From: Escarpia spicata
Lineage: Eukaryota; Annelida; Polychaeta; Sabellida; Siboglinidae
NCBI GenBank assembly: GCA_963995525.1
Contig: OZ023213.1
Coordinates: 50,250,987 to 50,314,986 of the forward strand
Length of the DNA stretch: 64,000 bases
Direction: 5' to 3'
The notes beneath the pieces are model-generated. The model saw only the letters and a list, made by a program, of their open reading frames with translations, searched no databases and was not told the DNA's origin. The position numbers and the translations under genes are program-made. This document shows, piece after piece, positions 1 through 13,400 of this stretch; position 1 is the stretch's first letter; every line of letters starts with the position of its first letter.

Positions 1-3000
1 AATGAACAGGTCTGTTGGGGGTGAAGTGTAAAATGAACAGGTCTGTTGGGGGTGAAGTGTAAAATGAACAGGTCTGTTGGGGGTGAAGTGTAAAATGAAC
101 AGGTCTGTCGGGGGTGAAGTGTAAAATGAACAGGTCTGTTGGGGGTGAAGTGTAAAATTAACAGGTCTGTTGGGGGTGAAGTGTACAATGAACAGGTCTG
201 TTGGGGGTAAAGTGCAAAATGTATTAAGCAGTCTTATGGACTGGATACTTTACTACATAATGATCTAGTGTTTTTTAGATAATATATCATTTTTAATCTG
301 CCTACCTGTAGTAGGATAACGTATCACATTTCCTTACAGTGAGGGAAACAAAAGGAAATTAGTTGGACCTAAAAGAGATCAGACAGACTAACCATTTACA
401 ACTACAATCAACACGTCATGCCAGTGGTTTACTCAGAACTTATTTTCAAAATCATTGCTCATTGCTGGGTTTGGTGTAGGTAGACCTACTGGCTGTGGAT
501 ATAAACATGTCACTGCTGGGTGTGATGTAGGTAGACCTACTGGCTGTGGATATAAACATGTCACTGCTGGGTGTGGTGTAGGTAGACCTACTGGCTGTGG
601 ATGTAAACATGTCACTGCTGGGTGTGATGTAGGTAGACTTACTGGCTGTGGATGTAAACATGTCACTGCTGGGTGTGGTGTAGGTAGACCTACTGGCTGT
701 GGATATAAACATGTCACTGCCTGGGTGTGATGTAGGTAGACCTACTGGCTGTGGATATAAACATGTCACTGCTGGGTGTGGTGTAGGTAGACCTACTGGC
801 TGTGGATATAAACATGTCACTGCTGGGTGTGGTGTAGGTAGACCTACTGGTTGTGGATATAAACATGTCACTGCTGGGTGTGGTGTAGGTAGACCTACTG
901 GCTGTGGATATAAACATGTCACTGCTGGGTGTGGTGTAGGTAGACCTACTGGCTGTGGATATAAACATGTCACTGCTGGGTGTGGTGTAGGTAGACCTAC
1001 TGGCTGTGGATATAAACATGTCACTGCTGGGTGTGGTGTAGGTAGACCTACTGGCTGTGGATATAAACATGTCACTGCTGGGTGTGGTGTAGGTAGACCT
1101 ACTGGCTGTGGATATAAACATGTCACTGCTGGGTGTGGTGTAGGTAGACCTACTGGCTGTGGATATAAACATGTCACTGCTGGGTGTGGTGTAGGTAGAC
1201 CTACTGGCTGTGGATATAAACATGTCACTGCTGGGTGTGGTGTAGGTAGACCTACTGGCTGTGGATATAAACATGTCACTGCTGGGTGTGGTGTAGGTAG
1301 ACCTACTGGCTGTGGATGTAAACATGTCACTGCTGGGTGTGATGTAGGTAGACCTACTGGCTGTGGATGTAAACATGTCACTGCTGGGTGTGGTGTAGGT
1401 AGACCTACTGGCTGTGGATATAAACATGTCACTGCTGGGTGTGGTGTAGGTAGACCTACTGGCTGTGGATATAAACATGTCACTGCTGGGTGTGGTGTAG
1501 GTAGACCTACTGGCTGTGGATATAAACATGTCACTGCTGGGTGTGGTGTAGGTAGACCTACTGGCTGTGGATATAAACATGTCACTGCTGGGTTTGGTGT
1601 AGGTAGACCTACTGGCTGTGGATATAAACATGTCACTGCTGGGTGTGGTTTAGGTAGACCTACTGGCTGTGGATGTAAACATGTCACTGCTGGGTGTGGT
1701 GTAGGTAGACCTACTGGCTGTGGATGTAAACATGTCACTGCTGGGTGTGGTGTAGGTAGACCTACTGGTTGTGGATGTAAATATGTCACTGCTGGGTGTG
1801 GTGTAGGTAGACCTACTGGCTGTGGATATAAACATGTCACTGCTGGGTGTGGTGTAGGTAGACCTACTGGCTGTGGATATAAACATGTCACTGCTGGGTG
1901 TGGTGTAGGTAGACCTACTAGCTCTGGATGTAAACATGTCACTGCTGGGTGTGGTGTAGGTAGACCTACTGGCTGTGGATGTAAACATGTCACTGCTGGG
2001 TGTGGTGTAGATAGACCTACTGGGTGTGGATGTAAACATGTCACTGCTGGGTGTGGTGTAGGTAGACCTACTGGGTGTAGATGTAAACATGTCACTGCTG
2101 GGTGTGGTGTAGGTAGACCTACTGGCTGTGGATGTAAACATGTCACTGCTGGGTGTGGTGTAGGTAGACCTACTGGGTGTGGATGTAAACATGTCACTGC
2201 TGGGTGTGGTGTAGGTAGACCTACTGGGTGTTGATGTAAACATGTCACTGCTGGGTGTGGTGTAGATAGACCTACTGGGTGTGGATGTAAACATGTCACT
2301 GCTGGGTGTGGTGTAGGTAGACCTACTGGGTGTGGATGTAAACATGTCACTGCTGGGTGTGGTGTAGGTAGACCTACTGGGTGTGGATGTAAACATGTCA
2401 CTGCTGGGTGTGGTGTAGGTAGACCTACTGGCTGTGGATGTAAACATGTCACTGCTGGGTGTGGTGTAGGTAGACCTACTGGGTGTGGATGTAAACATGT
2501 CACTGCTGGGTGTGGTGTAGGTAGACCTACTGGTTGTGGATGTAAACATGTCACTGCTGGGTGTGGTGTAGGTAGACCTACTGGGTGTGGATGTAAACAT
2601 GTCACTGCTGGGTGTGGTGTAGGTAGACCTACTGGCTGTGGATGTAAACATATCACTGCTGGGTGTGGTGTAGATAGACCTACTGGGTGTGGATGTAAAC
2701 ATGTCACTGCTGGGTGTGATGTAGGTAGACCTACTGGGTGTGGATGTAAACATGTCACTGCTGGGTGTGGTGTAGGTAGACCTACTGGGTGTGGATGTAA
2801 ACATGCCACTGCTGGGTGTGGTATAGGTAGACCTACTGGCTGTGGATCTAAACATGTCACTGCTGGGTCTGGTGTAGGTAGACCTACTGGCTGTGGATGT
2901 AAACATGTCACTGCTGGGTCTGGTGTAGGTAGACCTACTGGCTGTGGATCTAAACATGTCACTGCTGGGTCTGGTGTAGGTAGACCTACTGGGTGTGGAT

Positions 3001-3024
3001 GTAAACATGTCATTGCTGGGTGTG
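1..3024. repeat. Compound satellite block 0 (31-bp + 51-bp minisatellites)
   Basis: Starts inside a 31-bp minisatellite (1 to about 217; core AATGAACAGGTCTGTTGGGG). A linker follows (about 218-463), then roughly 50 copies of a 51-bp unit (464-3024). The 51-bp unit carries GTAGGTAGACCTAC, a 6-bp inverted repeat around AG. Because 51 is a multiple of 3, long ORFs appear in most frames on both strands (17-aa period such as [17 protein letters not shown]); these are repeat by-products. One unit near 720 has an extra C that breaks frame. The 3' edge joins the first exon-cassette unit at GGTGTGAAAT, which is present on both sides. Confidence 0.95.
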
Positions 3025-4228
3025 AAATATATCAAAACTAATTTGTATGACTTTTTTGTTTCGTTCAGTTTCTGCCACTGATAGATTGACATATCTACTT
3101 CACAATAAAGATTGTTTTTTAGCAGTTACTCACCGCTAAGTCACTATTTTAGCACAAACTTAGAAGGCCCATCAGATGTGAAATGTTAATGAAAATCTGA
3201 ATCGATGAAACACGCCAAAAGTAGTCCATGTTTATGCATTGACAACGACCACATTCGTTCACGGTACGCCGTTTTGTTATCATGAGAACCGCCGTCCTCG
3301 TGGCTATCTGTCAGTTATGTCAGCAGTCTCGCCCCTTTTTGCCAAAGTTGAATTTTTCCCTCGTTGAAACCAGATCCCAAATCCTGACAATCTCCTTATT
3401 TAGGTTTAGACTTATACAGATGAGACACGGAACTGGCCGAAGTTCTCAAAACGAGGCACGGAACAATCCCATGATGCTATGCATTGTTTAATTTCCTGTT
3501 TACATTATTTGAAGTTGTTGCTACGGAGAATAGTTTGACAGCCGATAAACGAACAATATACTTTGTGAAGAAGAGAGTTTAATCGAGATGCCGCCGAAGA
3601 AATAGAAAATTGTACACTGAATCGCAGCTGGTCACAGCGTACGGCTGATAGGTTATTATTTCACGCAGGGGTGGCAGTATTTAATGTAATAGTTGTTAAT
3701 GTCATATTCAAAGAAAAGCATGCGTGCGATAACTACCATTGTTAAAAAGCCAGGTGGGCAAAACTGTTCAATTCAAACCCCATACAGTAGCAGGGCATTT
3801 TCTCTCAAGAATAATAAGATATGAACATTGTGAATGTTATTTTTATTCTAGATCCAGGAAATTAATGTTGGCGGGCCGTAAAACATGTAATATAAAAAGT
3901 CTTCGCTAATGTTGTGTAAGCGAGAACTGTATGCGGAACTGAGTGTGCATGCGTACGAGTGTGCATGCATGCGTGCGAGTGTGCATGCATGTGTGTGAGT
4001 GTGCATTTGAGTATGCATGCGAGTGTGCATGCATGCGTGCGAGTGTGCATGTGTGCATTCGAGTGTGCGTGCGAGTGTGCATTCGAGTATGCATGCATGC
4101 ATGCGAGTGTGCATGCAAGCGTGCGAGTGTGCATGTATGCGTGGGAGTGTGCATCCATGTGTTCACACTTACGCAACAGCCTCATAAATTCATTCCAATT
4201 TATCTATGACACACATCGGTTGCTCCAG

Positions 4229-4414
4229 CACTCGGAGCCTGCTCCTGAGCAACTCCAGCACAATGAGCAGCTGGAGAAGAAGGTGGAGCAGCTCCAGAAT
4301 GACCTTACCGGAGCAGAGGCAACCCTCAACAAACTGAAAGTGGAACTGAAACTGCGGGAGATTGAACTGAAGCAAAAGTCGGATGACTTCATGCAGCTGA
4401 CCAGCGAGATCAAG
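4229..4414 (+). CDS. BICDL1: BICDL exon A, copy 1
   Basis: Acceptor TTGCTCCAG and donor AAG|GTATGT give 62 codons, phase 0 at both ends. The product is all coiled coil: heptad-rich, with [13 protein letters not shown] near the start and ending MQLTSEIK. The exon lies between a GT-rich upstream tract and a CA-rich downstream tract. The alternative acceptor ACTCCAG, 30 nt further in, would also keep frame. Confidence 0.8.
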
Positions 4415-7400
4415 GTATGTGCTGCCATCTGCTGGCGTCATTCATTAGTTAGGTAAAAAATGGTTGCACTGATCGTGACGTGTGTACACACATACATGCA
4501 GTATCTTGAATGTGCACAAACATGCACGCGTCAAACATATACACACACACACAGACGCACACACACTGAAGCACACAGACGCACACAGACGCACACAGAC
4601 GCACACAGACGCACACAGACGCACACAGACGCACACAGACGCACACACACACACACAACAATTATTTTATTCTTAAAAGTGACATTGACGTACCATGTTA
4701 TTATGTTAAATGATAAAATACTTTCTATCAACCCCCTGTGCACAAGTTGTAGAATATGCTGACTGACATCAAAGCTTTTCAACTTTCTCAAGTGAAAAAG
4801 ACACAACTGTGTTTTCTTGTACACATAATCTTACTGGTGCAGCTGATGCAGCCAAGCGTGGAGAAGATCCAGCACTCAGCCCAGTTGGAGCAGAAGGTTC
4901 AGGAGCTACAGAACGAACTGGACGCCGCGCTCATCGCACTCAACGACTTCAACTGCCACGCCCACCAGTCAACCTCGACCTCCGACCTCTCACCTCCAGT
5001 AGACCGGGGAGAAGACTCACTGTTGTCTGATGTGAAAACGATATCGACGGAATTGCTCGATGATGATGTGTTTAACCAGTCGGCATCAGTCGGCGTAAGT
5101 GGAGCCGACGCCATGTTAGATCCTTCTGAATTGGTAACTGTTTCTTTATAGGGCGATCTGCAATGTCGCTGTTTGATTCAGAATGAAAGTAAAACTACTA
5201 GAGACTGTAAAGCATATTTTGAGAACAACAGAAGAAATGTGTAAGTTCAACAAATTGTAGATGTATAACTGACAGTTTACAGTGAAATATGTTTAGAATG
5301 TTTTTACATATACTTATATTCATCTGCATAACATTTTTCAGTGTGCAATTTTATTTGTTTTGTCATTGGTTAGGGATCATCTCAGAACATAGATGTCTGA
5401 TAGCAGACAAAATGACTTTCATCTGGCCTCAGCCCTCCCACCCTTAGCTCCTCACCCCACCCTCAGCCCCCACACCCCACCCTTCATACGAACGTTTGTA
5501 AACATTGATAGGATTATATCAATATATTAATAGTATTGGTCCAAAGCATAAAATATCGATGTCCAACATCAGAAGAAACTGTCTCTGATTGAACCCCACT
5601 CCCCAAACGAAAGTAATTTAATCTGATATCAGATATCGACGTTCTGACATGATCCCTTAGTATGTGCTATGTTATTTTTGGTGTCATTATAACCTTGTTC
5701 TATATTTAGTAAATAATAATCAATGTCATGTTACTCATTAAAGTACATAAGACAGGAAGTTAAAACACAAAATGCCTACTTCACTTTATTGGTACAATGT
5801 AAAAACTTTCCTCTAAGCAGTGAGTACCTAAATTCATATCATTGATTTTAATCCAAATTATTCCCTACTATCTCAAAACTTTGCTTTGTGTTAAAATTTA
5901 ACATTATTTTTTATTTGTTTTTCATTACCTTCGGTTAAATATTTAACTTGAATACCTTTTTCCGCCAGCTGAAACAGGAGCTTGTGGAGGTGTACCAGCA
6001 GATAAGGCAGATGGTGAATGACCTTGGTGGTGGTGAAATGGGTCAAGGTCATACGACACACATAAGCTCCCCCAAGGTGGAGCCACAGCAGGCCATGACT
6101 GAAATTCAGTCGGGCGATCTTCAGTCGTTGTTACAGAAACTACGTGAACAAATGGAGCACACTGTGAACATGCGTGTCAACCAGGTATAGTGATGTTTGT
6201 GTTGGTTAACTTAACTTGAAGACACGGATCAGTATATCCTCTGGTAAATGACAAGTGTGGTGGGCCACAGCACTGTTTTTTTCACCCACCTTACAAAATA
6301 TTTCAGAAACTGGTACCTTGTAGCTATCTATTTCTACCACCCAAATATGATTGTTATATCACGATGAATTCATGATTTAGAATCCATGTTCTTGTTGACA
6401 TTGGCCGTTTAGAGTCCCTAAACTCACATGATGGCTTCACACTCACCATATCCTCAGCTACTGACACACCTTTTTACCAAACAATTACAACAGTTGACCA
6501 ATCCATCACGTGACATGTTGCCTAGCAACAAGGTCAGTCAAGCCATCAATTATGGATGTTGAACACATAGAGCATTCGGACATTCCATTCAATCCATTGT
6601 ATTTTTTGTTTTTAAATTCTCACCCCAAATGTTTTTTCTTAATGACAGAAAATGCACAGTAAGGCCCGACTTTTTTATTACCTGTTTACGGACAGGATTG
6701 TCCAGAAAGCAGTGATGGAAACCGGAATGAAAATTAAATTAAAATGTCAGAGAACAATTTTTGTTATAACATTTAACTAATAAGATATGTGGCTACATGA
6801 AAATAAATATAAATCTCCAGTGTTAGTATTTATCCCATTAATGACAGACACAGCGGTGTGAAATGCAGCAAAAATAATTTGTATTACTTTTCAGTTTCGT
6901 TCAGTTTCTGCCTCTGATAGATTGACATATCTACTTCACAATAAAGATCGTTTTTTAGCAGTTACTCACCGCTAAGTCACTATTTTAGCACTAACTTAGA
7001 AGGCCCATCAGATGTGAAATGTCACTGAAAATCTTAATCGATGAAACACGCCAAAAGTAGTCCATGTTTGTGTTGACAACGACCATGTTTGTTCATGGTA
7101 CACCATTTTGTTTGGTATCATGAGAACCGCCGTCCTCGTGGCTATCTGTCAGTTATGTTGACAAAGTTGAATTTTTTCCTCGTTGAAACCAGATCCCAAA
7201 TCCTGACGATCTCCTTATTTATCTTTAGACTTATACAGATGAGACACGGAACTGCCCGAAGTTCTCAAAACGAGGCACGGAACAATCCCATGATGCTATG
7301 CATTGTTTAATTTCCAGTTTATATTATTTGAAGTTGTTGCTACGGAGAATAGTTTGACAGCCGATAAACGAACAATATACTTTGTGAAAAAAAGAGTTTA

Positions 7401-10400
7401 ATCGAGATGCCGCCGAAGAAATAGAGAATTGTACAGAAGCGTCTGAGTGAGTGCAATGCACAAACACTGTGATGACGTTGGGCTGTCAGATGCATTGTGG
7501 GCGCTCCCATGGACTGAATCGCAGCTGGTCGCAGCGTACGGCTGATAGGTTATTATTTCACGCGGGGTGGCAGTATTTAATGTAATAGTTGTTAACGTCA
7601 TATTCAAAGAAAAGCATGCGTGCGATAACTACCATTGTTAAAAAGCCACATGGCCAAAACTGTTCAATTCAATCCCCATACAGTAGCAGGGCATTTTCTC
7701 TCAAGAATAATAAGATATGAACATTGTGAATATTATTTTTCTAGATCCAGGAAATTAATGTTGGCGGGCCGTAAAACATGTAATATAAAAAGTCTGGCCT
7801 AATGTTGTGTAAGCGAGAACTGTATGTGGAACTGAGTGTGCATGCGTACGAGTGTGCATGTATGCGTGCGAGTGTGCATGCATGCGTGTGAGTGTGCATT
7901 CGAGTATGCATGTATGCGTGCGAGTGTGCATGCATATGTGTGAGTGTGCATGCATGCGTGGTAGTGTGTGTGCGTGCGGGCGAGTGTGCGTGCATTCGTG
8001 GGAGTGTGCATGCATGCGTGGGAGTGTGTGTTCGTGCGTGCGAGTGTGCGTGCATGTGATCACACTTATACAAAGTTCACACTTATGCAACAGCCCCATA
8101 AATTTATTCCAAGTTATCTATGACACACATCGGTTGCTCCAGCACTCGGAGCCTGCTCCGGAGCAACTCCAGCACAATGAGCAGCTGGAGAAGAAGGTGG
8201 AGCAGCTCCAGAATGACCTTACCGGAGCAGAGGCAACCCTCAACAAACTGAAAGTGGAACTGAAACTGCGGGAGATTGAACTGAAGCAAAAGTCGGATGA
8301 CTTCATGCAGCTGACCAGCGAGATCAAGGTATGTGCTGCCATCTGTTGGCGTCATTCATGAGTTAGGTAAAAAATGGTTGCACTGATCGTGACGTGTGTA
8401 CACACATACATGCAGTATCTTCAATGTGCACAAACATGCACGCGTCAAACATATACACACACACAGACGCACACACACTGAAGCACACAGACGCACACAC
8501 ACACACAACAATTATTTTATTCTTGAAAGTGACATTGCCGTACCATGTTATTATGTTAAATTATAAAATACTTTCTATCAACCCCTGTGCACAAGTTGTA
8601 GAATATGCTGACTGACATCAAAGCTTTTCAACTTTCTCAAGTGAAAAAGACACAACTGTGTTTTCTTGTACACATAATCTTACTGGTGCAGCTGATGCGG
8701 CCAAGCGTGGAGAAGATCCAGCACTCAGCCCAGTTGGAACAGAAGGTTCAGGAGCTACAGATTGAACTGGACGCTGCGCTCATCGCACTCAACGACTTCA
8801 ACTGCCATGCCCACCAGTCAACCTCGACCTCCGACCTCTCATCTCCAGCAGACCGGGGAGATGACTCACTGTTGTCTGATGTGAAAACGACATCGACGGA
8901 ATTGCTCGATGATGATGTGTTTAATCAGTCGGCATCAGTCGGCGTAAGTGGAGCCGACGCCATGTTGGATGCTTCTGAATTGGTAACTGTTTCTTTATAG
9001 GACGATCTGCAATGTCGCTGTTTGATTCAGAATGAAAGTAAAACTACTAGAGACTGTAAAGCATATTTTGAGAACAACAGAAGAAATGTGTAAGTTCAAC
9101 AAATTGTAGATGTATAACTGACAGTTTACAGTGAAATATGTTTAGAATGTTTTTACATGTACTTATGGTCATCTGCGTAATATTTTTCAGTGTACAGTTT
9201 TATTTGTTTTGTAATCATTGGTTAGGGATCATCTCAGAACATAGGTGTCTGATAGCAGACAAAATTACTTTCATCTGGCCTCAGTCCCCCCACCCCACCC
9301 TCAGCCCCCACACCCCACCCTTCAGATGAACGTTTGTAAACATTGATATGATTATATCAATATATTAACAGTATTGGTCCAAAGCATAAAATATCGATGT
9401 CCAACATCAGACGAAACTGTCTCTGATTGAACCCCACTCCCCAAATGAAAGTAATTTAATCTGATATCAGATATCGACGTTCTGACATGATCCCTTAGTA
9501 TGTGCTATGTTATTTTTTGTGTCATTATAACCTTGTTCTATATTTAGTGTATAATAATCAGTGTTATGTTATTCATTATAGTAGATAAGTCAGGAAGTTA
9601 AAACACAAAATGCATACCTGTACTTCACTTTACTGGTACAATGTCAAAACTTTCCTTTAAGCAGTGAGTACCTAAATTCTATCATTGATTTTAATCCAAA
9701 TTATTCATTACTATCTCAAAATGTTTGTTAGTGTTAAACATTTCACATTATTTTTTATTTGTTTTTCATTACTTTTGGTTAAATATTTAATACCTTTTTC
9801 CACCAGCTGAAACAGGAGGTTATGGAGGTGTATCAGCAGATAAGGCAGATGGTGAATGACCTTGGTGGTGGTGAAATGGGTCAAGGTCATACGACACACA
9901 TAAGGTCCTCCAAGGTGGAGCCACAGCAGGCCCTGGCTGAAATTCAGTCAGGCGATCTTCAGTCGTTGCTACGGAAACTACGTGAACAAATGGAGCACAC
10001 TGTGAACATGCGTGTCAACCAGGTATAGTGATGTTTGTGTTGGTTAACTTAACTTGAAGACACGAATCAGTATATCCTCTGGTAAATGACAAGCGTGTTT
10101 TTTTTACCCACCTTACCAAATATTTCAGAAACTAGTACCTTGCAGCTATCTCTTTCTCGCACCTAAGTATGATTGTTATATCACGATGAATTCATGATTT
10201 AGAATCCATGTTCTTGTTGACATTGGCCGTTTAGAGTCCCTAAACTCACATGATGGCTTCACACTCACCATGTCCTCAGCTACTGACACACCTTTTTACC
10301 AAACAATTACAACAGTTGACCAATCCATCACGTGACATGTTGCCTAGCAACAAGGTCAGTCAAGCCATCAAATATGGATGTTGAACACATGGAGCATTTG

Positions 10401-13400
10401 GACATTCCATTCAATCCATTGTATGTTTTATTTTTAATTCTCACCCCAAATATTTTTTCGTTATGACAGAAAGTGCACAGTAAGGCCCGACTTTTTTATT
10501 ACCTGTTTACGAGCAGAAGTGTCCAGATAGCAGTGATGGGAATCGGAATAAAAATTTAATTAAAATGTCAGCAAAAAAGATCATAGTGCATGTTTAAATA
10601 CACCTGTATAACATTTAAATAATAAGATATGTGGCTACATGAAAATAAATATAAAGTATTTCCTGTGTTAGTATTTACCCCATTAATGACAGACGCAGCG
10701 GTGTGAAATGTATCAAAACTAATTTGTATGACTTTTTTGTTTCGTTCAGTTTCTGCCACTGATAGATTGACATATCTACTTCACAATAAAGATTGTTTTT
10801 TAGCAGTTACTCACCACTAAGTCACTATTTTAGCACGAACTTAGAAGGCCCATCAGATGTGAAATTTTTATGAAAATCTGAATCAATGAAACACGCCAAA
10901 AGTAGTCCATGTTTATGCATTGACAACGACCACGTTCGTTCACGGTACGCCATTTTGTTTGGTATCATGAGAACCGCCGTCCTCGTGGCTATCTGTCAGT
11001 TATGTCAGTAGTCTCGCCCCTTTTTTGACAAAGTTGAATTTTTCCCTCGTTGAAACCAGATCCCAAATCCTGACGATCTCCTTATTTATCTTTAGACTTA
11101 TACAGATGAGACACGGAACTGCCCGAAGTTCTCAAAACGAGGCACGGAACAATCCCATGATGCTATGCATTGTTTAATTTCCAGTTTATATTATTTGAAG
11201 TTGTTGCTACGGAGAATAGTTTGACAGCCGATAAACGAACAATATACTTTTTGAAAAAAAGAGTTTAATCGAGATGCCGCCGAAGAAATAGAGAATTGTA
11301 CAGAAGCGTCTGAGTGAGTGCAATGCACAAACACTGTGATGACGTTGGGCTGTCAGATGCATTGTGGGCGCTCCCATGGACTGAATCGCAGCTGGTCGCA
11401 GCGTACGGCTGATAGGTTATTATTTCACGCGGGGTGGCAGTATTTAATGTAATAGTTGTTAATGTCATATTCAAAGAAAAGCATGCGTGCGATAACTACC
11501 ATTGTTAAAAAGCCACATGGCCAAAACTGTTCAATTCAATCCCCATACAGTAGCAGGGCATTTTCTCTCAAGAATAATAAGATATGAACATTGTGAATAT
11601 TATTTTTATTCTAGATCCAGGAAATTAATGTTGGCGGGCCATAAAACATGTAATATAAAAAGTCTGGCCTAATGTTGTGTAAGCGAGAACTGTATGTGGA
11701 ACTGAGTGTGCATGCGTACGAGTGTGCATGTATGCGTGCGAGTGTGCATGCATGCGTGTGAGTGTGCATTCGAGTATGCATGTATGCGTGCGAGTGTGCA
11801 TGCATATGTGTGAGTGTGCATGCATGCGTGGGAGTGTGCGTGCGAGTGTGCGTGCATATGATCACACTTATACAAAGTTCACACTTATGCAACAGCCCCA
11901 TAAATTTATTCCAATTTATCTATGACACACATCGGTTGCTCCAGCACTCGGAGCCTGCTCCGGAGCAACTCCAGCACAATGAGCAGCTGGAGAAGAAGGT
12001 GGAGCAGCTCCAGAATGACCTTACCGAAGCAGAGGCAACCCTCAACAAACTGAAAGTGGAACTGAAACTGCGGGAGATTGAACTGAAGCAAAAGTCGGAT
12101 GACTTCATGCAGCTGACCAGCGAGATCAAGGTATGTGCTGCCATCTGTTGGCGTCATTCATGAATTAGGTAAAAAATGGTTGCACTGATCGTGACGTGTG
12201 TACACACATACATGCAGTATCTTCAATGTGCACAAACATGCACGCGTCAAACATATACACACACACAGACGCACACACACTGAAGCACACAGACGCACAC
12301 AGACGCACACAGACGCACACAGACGCACACAGACGCACACAGACGCACACAGACGCACACACACACACACAACAATTATTTTATTCTTGAAAGTGACATT
12401 GCCTTACCATGTTATTATGTTAAATTATAAAATACTTTCTATCAACCGCCTGTGCACAAGTTGAAGAATATGCTGACTGACATCAAAGCTTTTCAATTTT
12501 CTCAAGTGAAAAAGACACAACTGTGTTTTCTTGTACACATAATCTTACTGGTGCAGCTGATGCGGCCAAGCGTGGAGAAGATCCAGCACTCAGCCCAGTT
12601 GGAACAGAAGGTTCAGGAGCTACAGAACGAACTGGACGCCGCGCTCATCGCACTCAACGACTTCAACTGCCACGCCCACCAGTCAACCTCGACCTCCGAC
12701 CTCTCATCTCCAGCAGACCGGGGAGATGACTCACTGTTGTCTGATGTGAAAACGACATCGACGGAATTGCTCGATGATGATGTGTTTAATCAGTCGGCAT
12801 CAGTCGGCGTAAGTGGAGCCGACGCCATGTTGGATCCTTCTGAATTGGTAACTGTTTCTTTATAGGGTGATCTGCAATGTCGCTGTTTGATTCAGAATGA
12901 AAGTAAAACTACTAGAGACTGTAAAGCTTATTTTGAGAACAACAGAAGAAAGTTGTAAGTTCAACAAATTGTAGATGTATAACTGACAGTTTACAGTGAA
13001 ATATGTTTAGAATGTTTTTACATGTTCATCTGCGTAATATTTTTCAGTGTGCAGTTTTATTTGTTTTGTCATCATTGGTTAGGGATCATCTCAGAACATA
13101 GATGTCTGATAGCAGACAAAATTACTTTCATCTGGCCTCAGCCCCCCACCCTTAGCCCCCCACCCCACCCTCAGCCCCCACACCCCACCCTTCAGATGAA
13201 CGTTTGTAAACATTGATATGATTATATCAATATATTAACAGTATTGGTCCAAAGCATAAAATATCGATGTCCAACATCAGACGAAACTGTCTCTGATTGA
13301 ACCCCACTCCCCAAACGAAAGTAATTTAATCTGATATCAGATATCGACGTTCTGACATGATCCCTTAGTATGTGCTATGTTATTTTTGGTGTCATTATAA

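Larger units (their letters stand above)
3025..6855 (+). repeat. Exon-cassette unit 1
   Basis: First tandem unit: intronic sequence, a GT-rich tract (about 3930-4160), exon A, a CA-rich tract (about 4545-4650), exon B, exon C and the downstream intron. Near 3616 it lacks about 76 bp that units 2-6 carry between ATTGTAC and CTGAATCGC. The small ORF at 3282-3491 is intronic and not maintained in all copies. The unit's tail is of the same sequence type as the tail of unit 5, unlike units 2-4. Confidence 0.9.
6856..10700 (+). repeat. Exon-cassette unit 2
   Basis: About 3.85 kb, same layout as unit 1: GT tract about 7833-8060, exon A, short CA tract about 8452-8510, exon B, exon C. Its head is type I (GCAGCAAAAATAATTTG, CTGCCTCTG) but its tail is type II (GAGCAGAAGTGTCCAG), so the unit is mosaic. 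The intronic ATGCCGCCGAAGAAATAG is conserved across units but stops at once and is not a gene. Confidence 0.9.

Noticed and set aside
452..3013. Very long ORFs on both strands in the 51-bp arrays here and at 28.5-45.5 kb
   Set aside because: They follow from a stop-free unit whose length is a multiple of 3. They appear in several frames at once and show no domain or splice context.
3282..3491. 69-codon ORF repeated at 7089-7310
   Set aside because: Intronic. Small insertions and deletions break it in the other units, and it has no recognisable motif.
3848..4209. Overlapping ORFs rich in His/Thr/Cys/Val around exon A in each unit
   Set aside because: They are translations of the GT/CA simple-sequence tracts.
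4190..4441. Minus-strand ORFs opposite exon A copies
   Set aside because: Shadows of the coding exon; the plus strand has splice sites and coiled-coil heptads.
7404..7424. ATGCCGCCGAAGAAATAG, a possible gene start in each unit
   Set aside because: It stops after five codons in every copy and the following sequence has no open frame.
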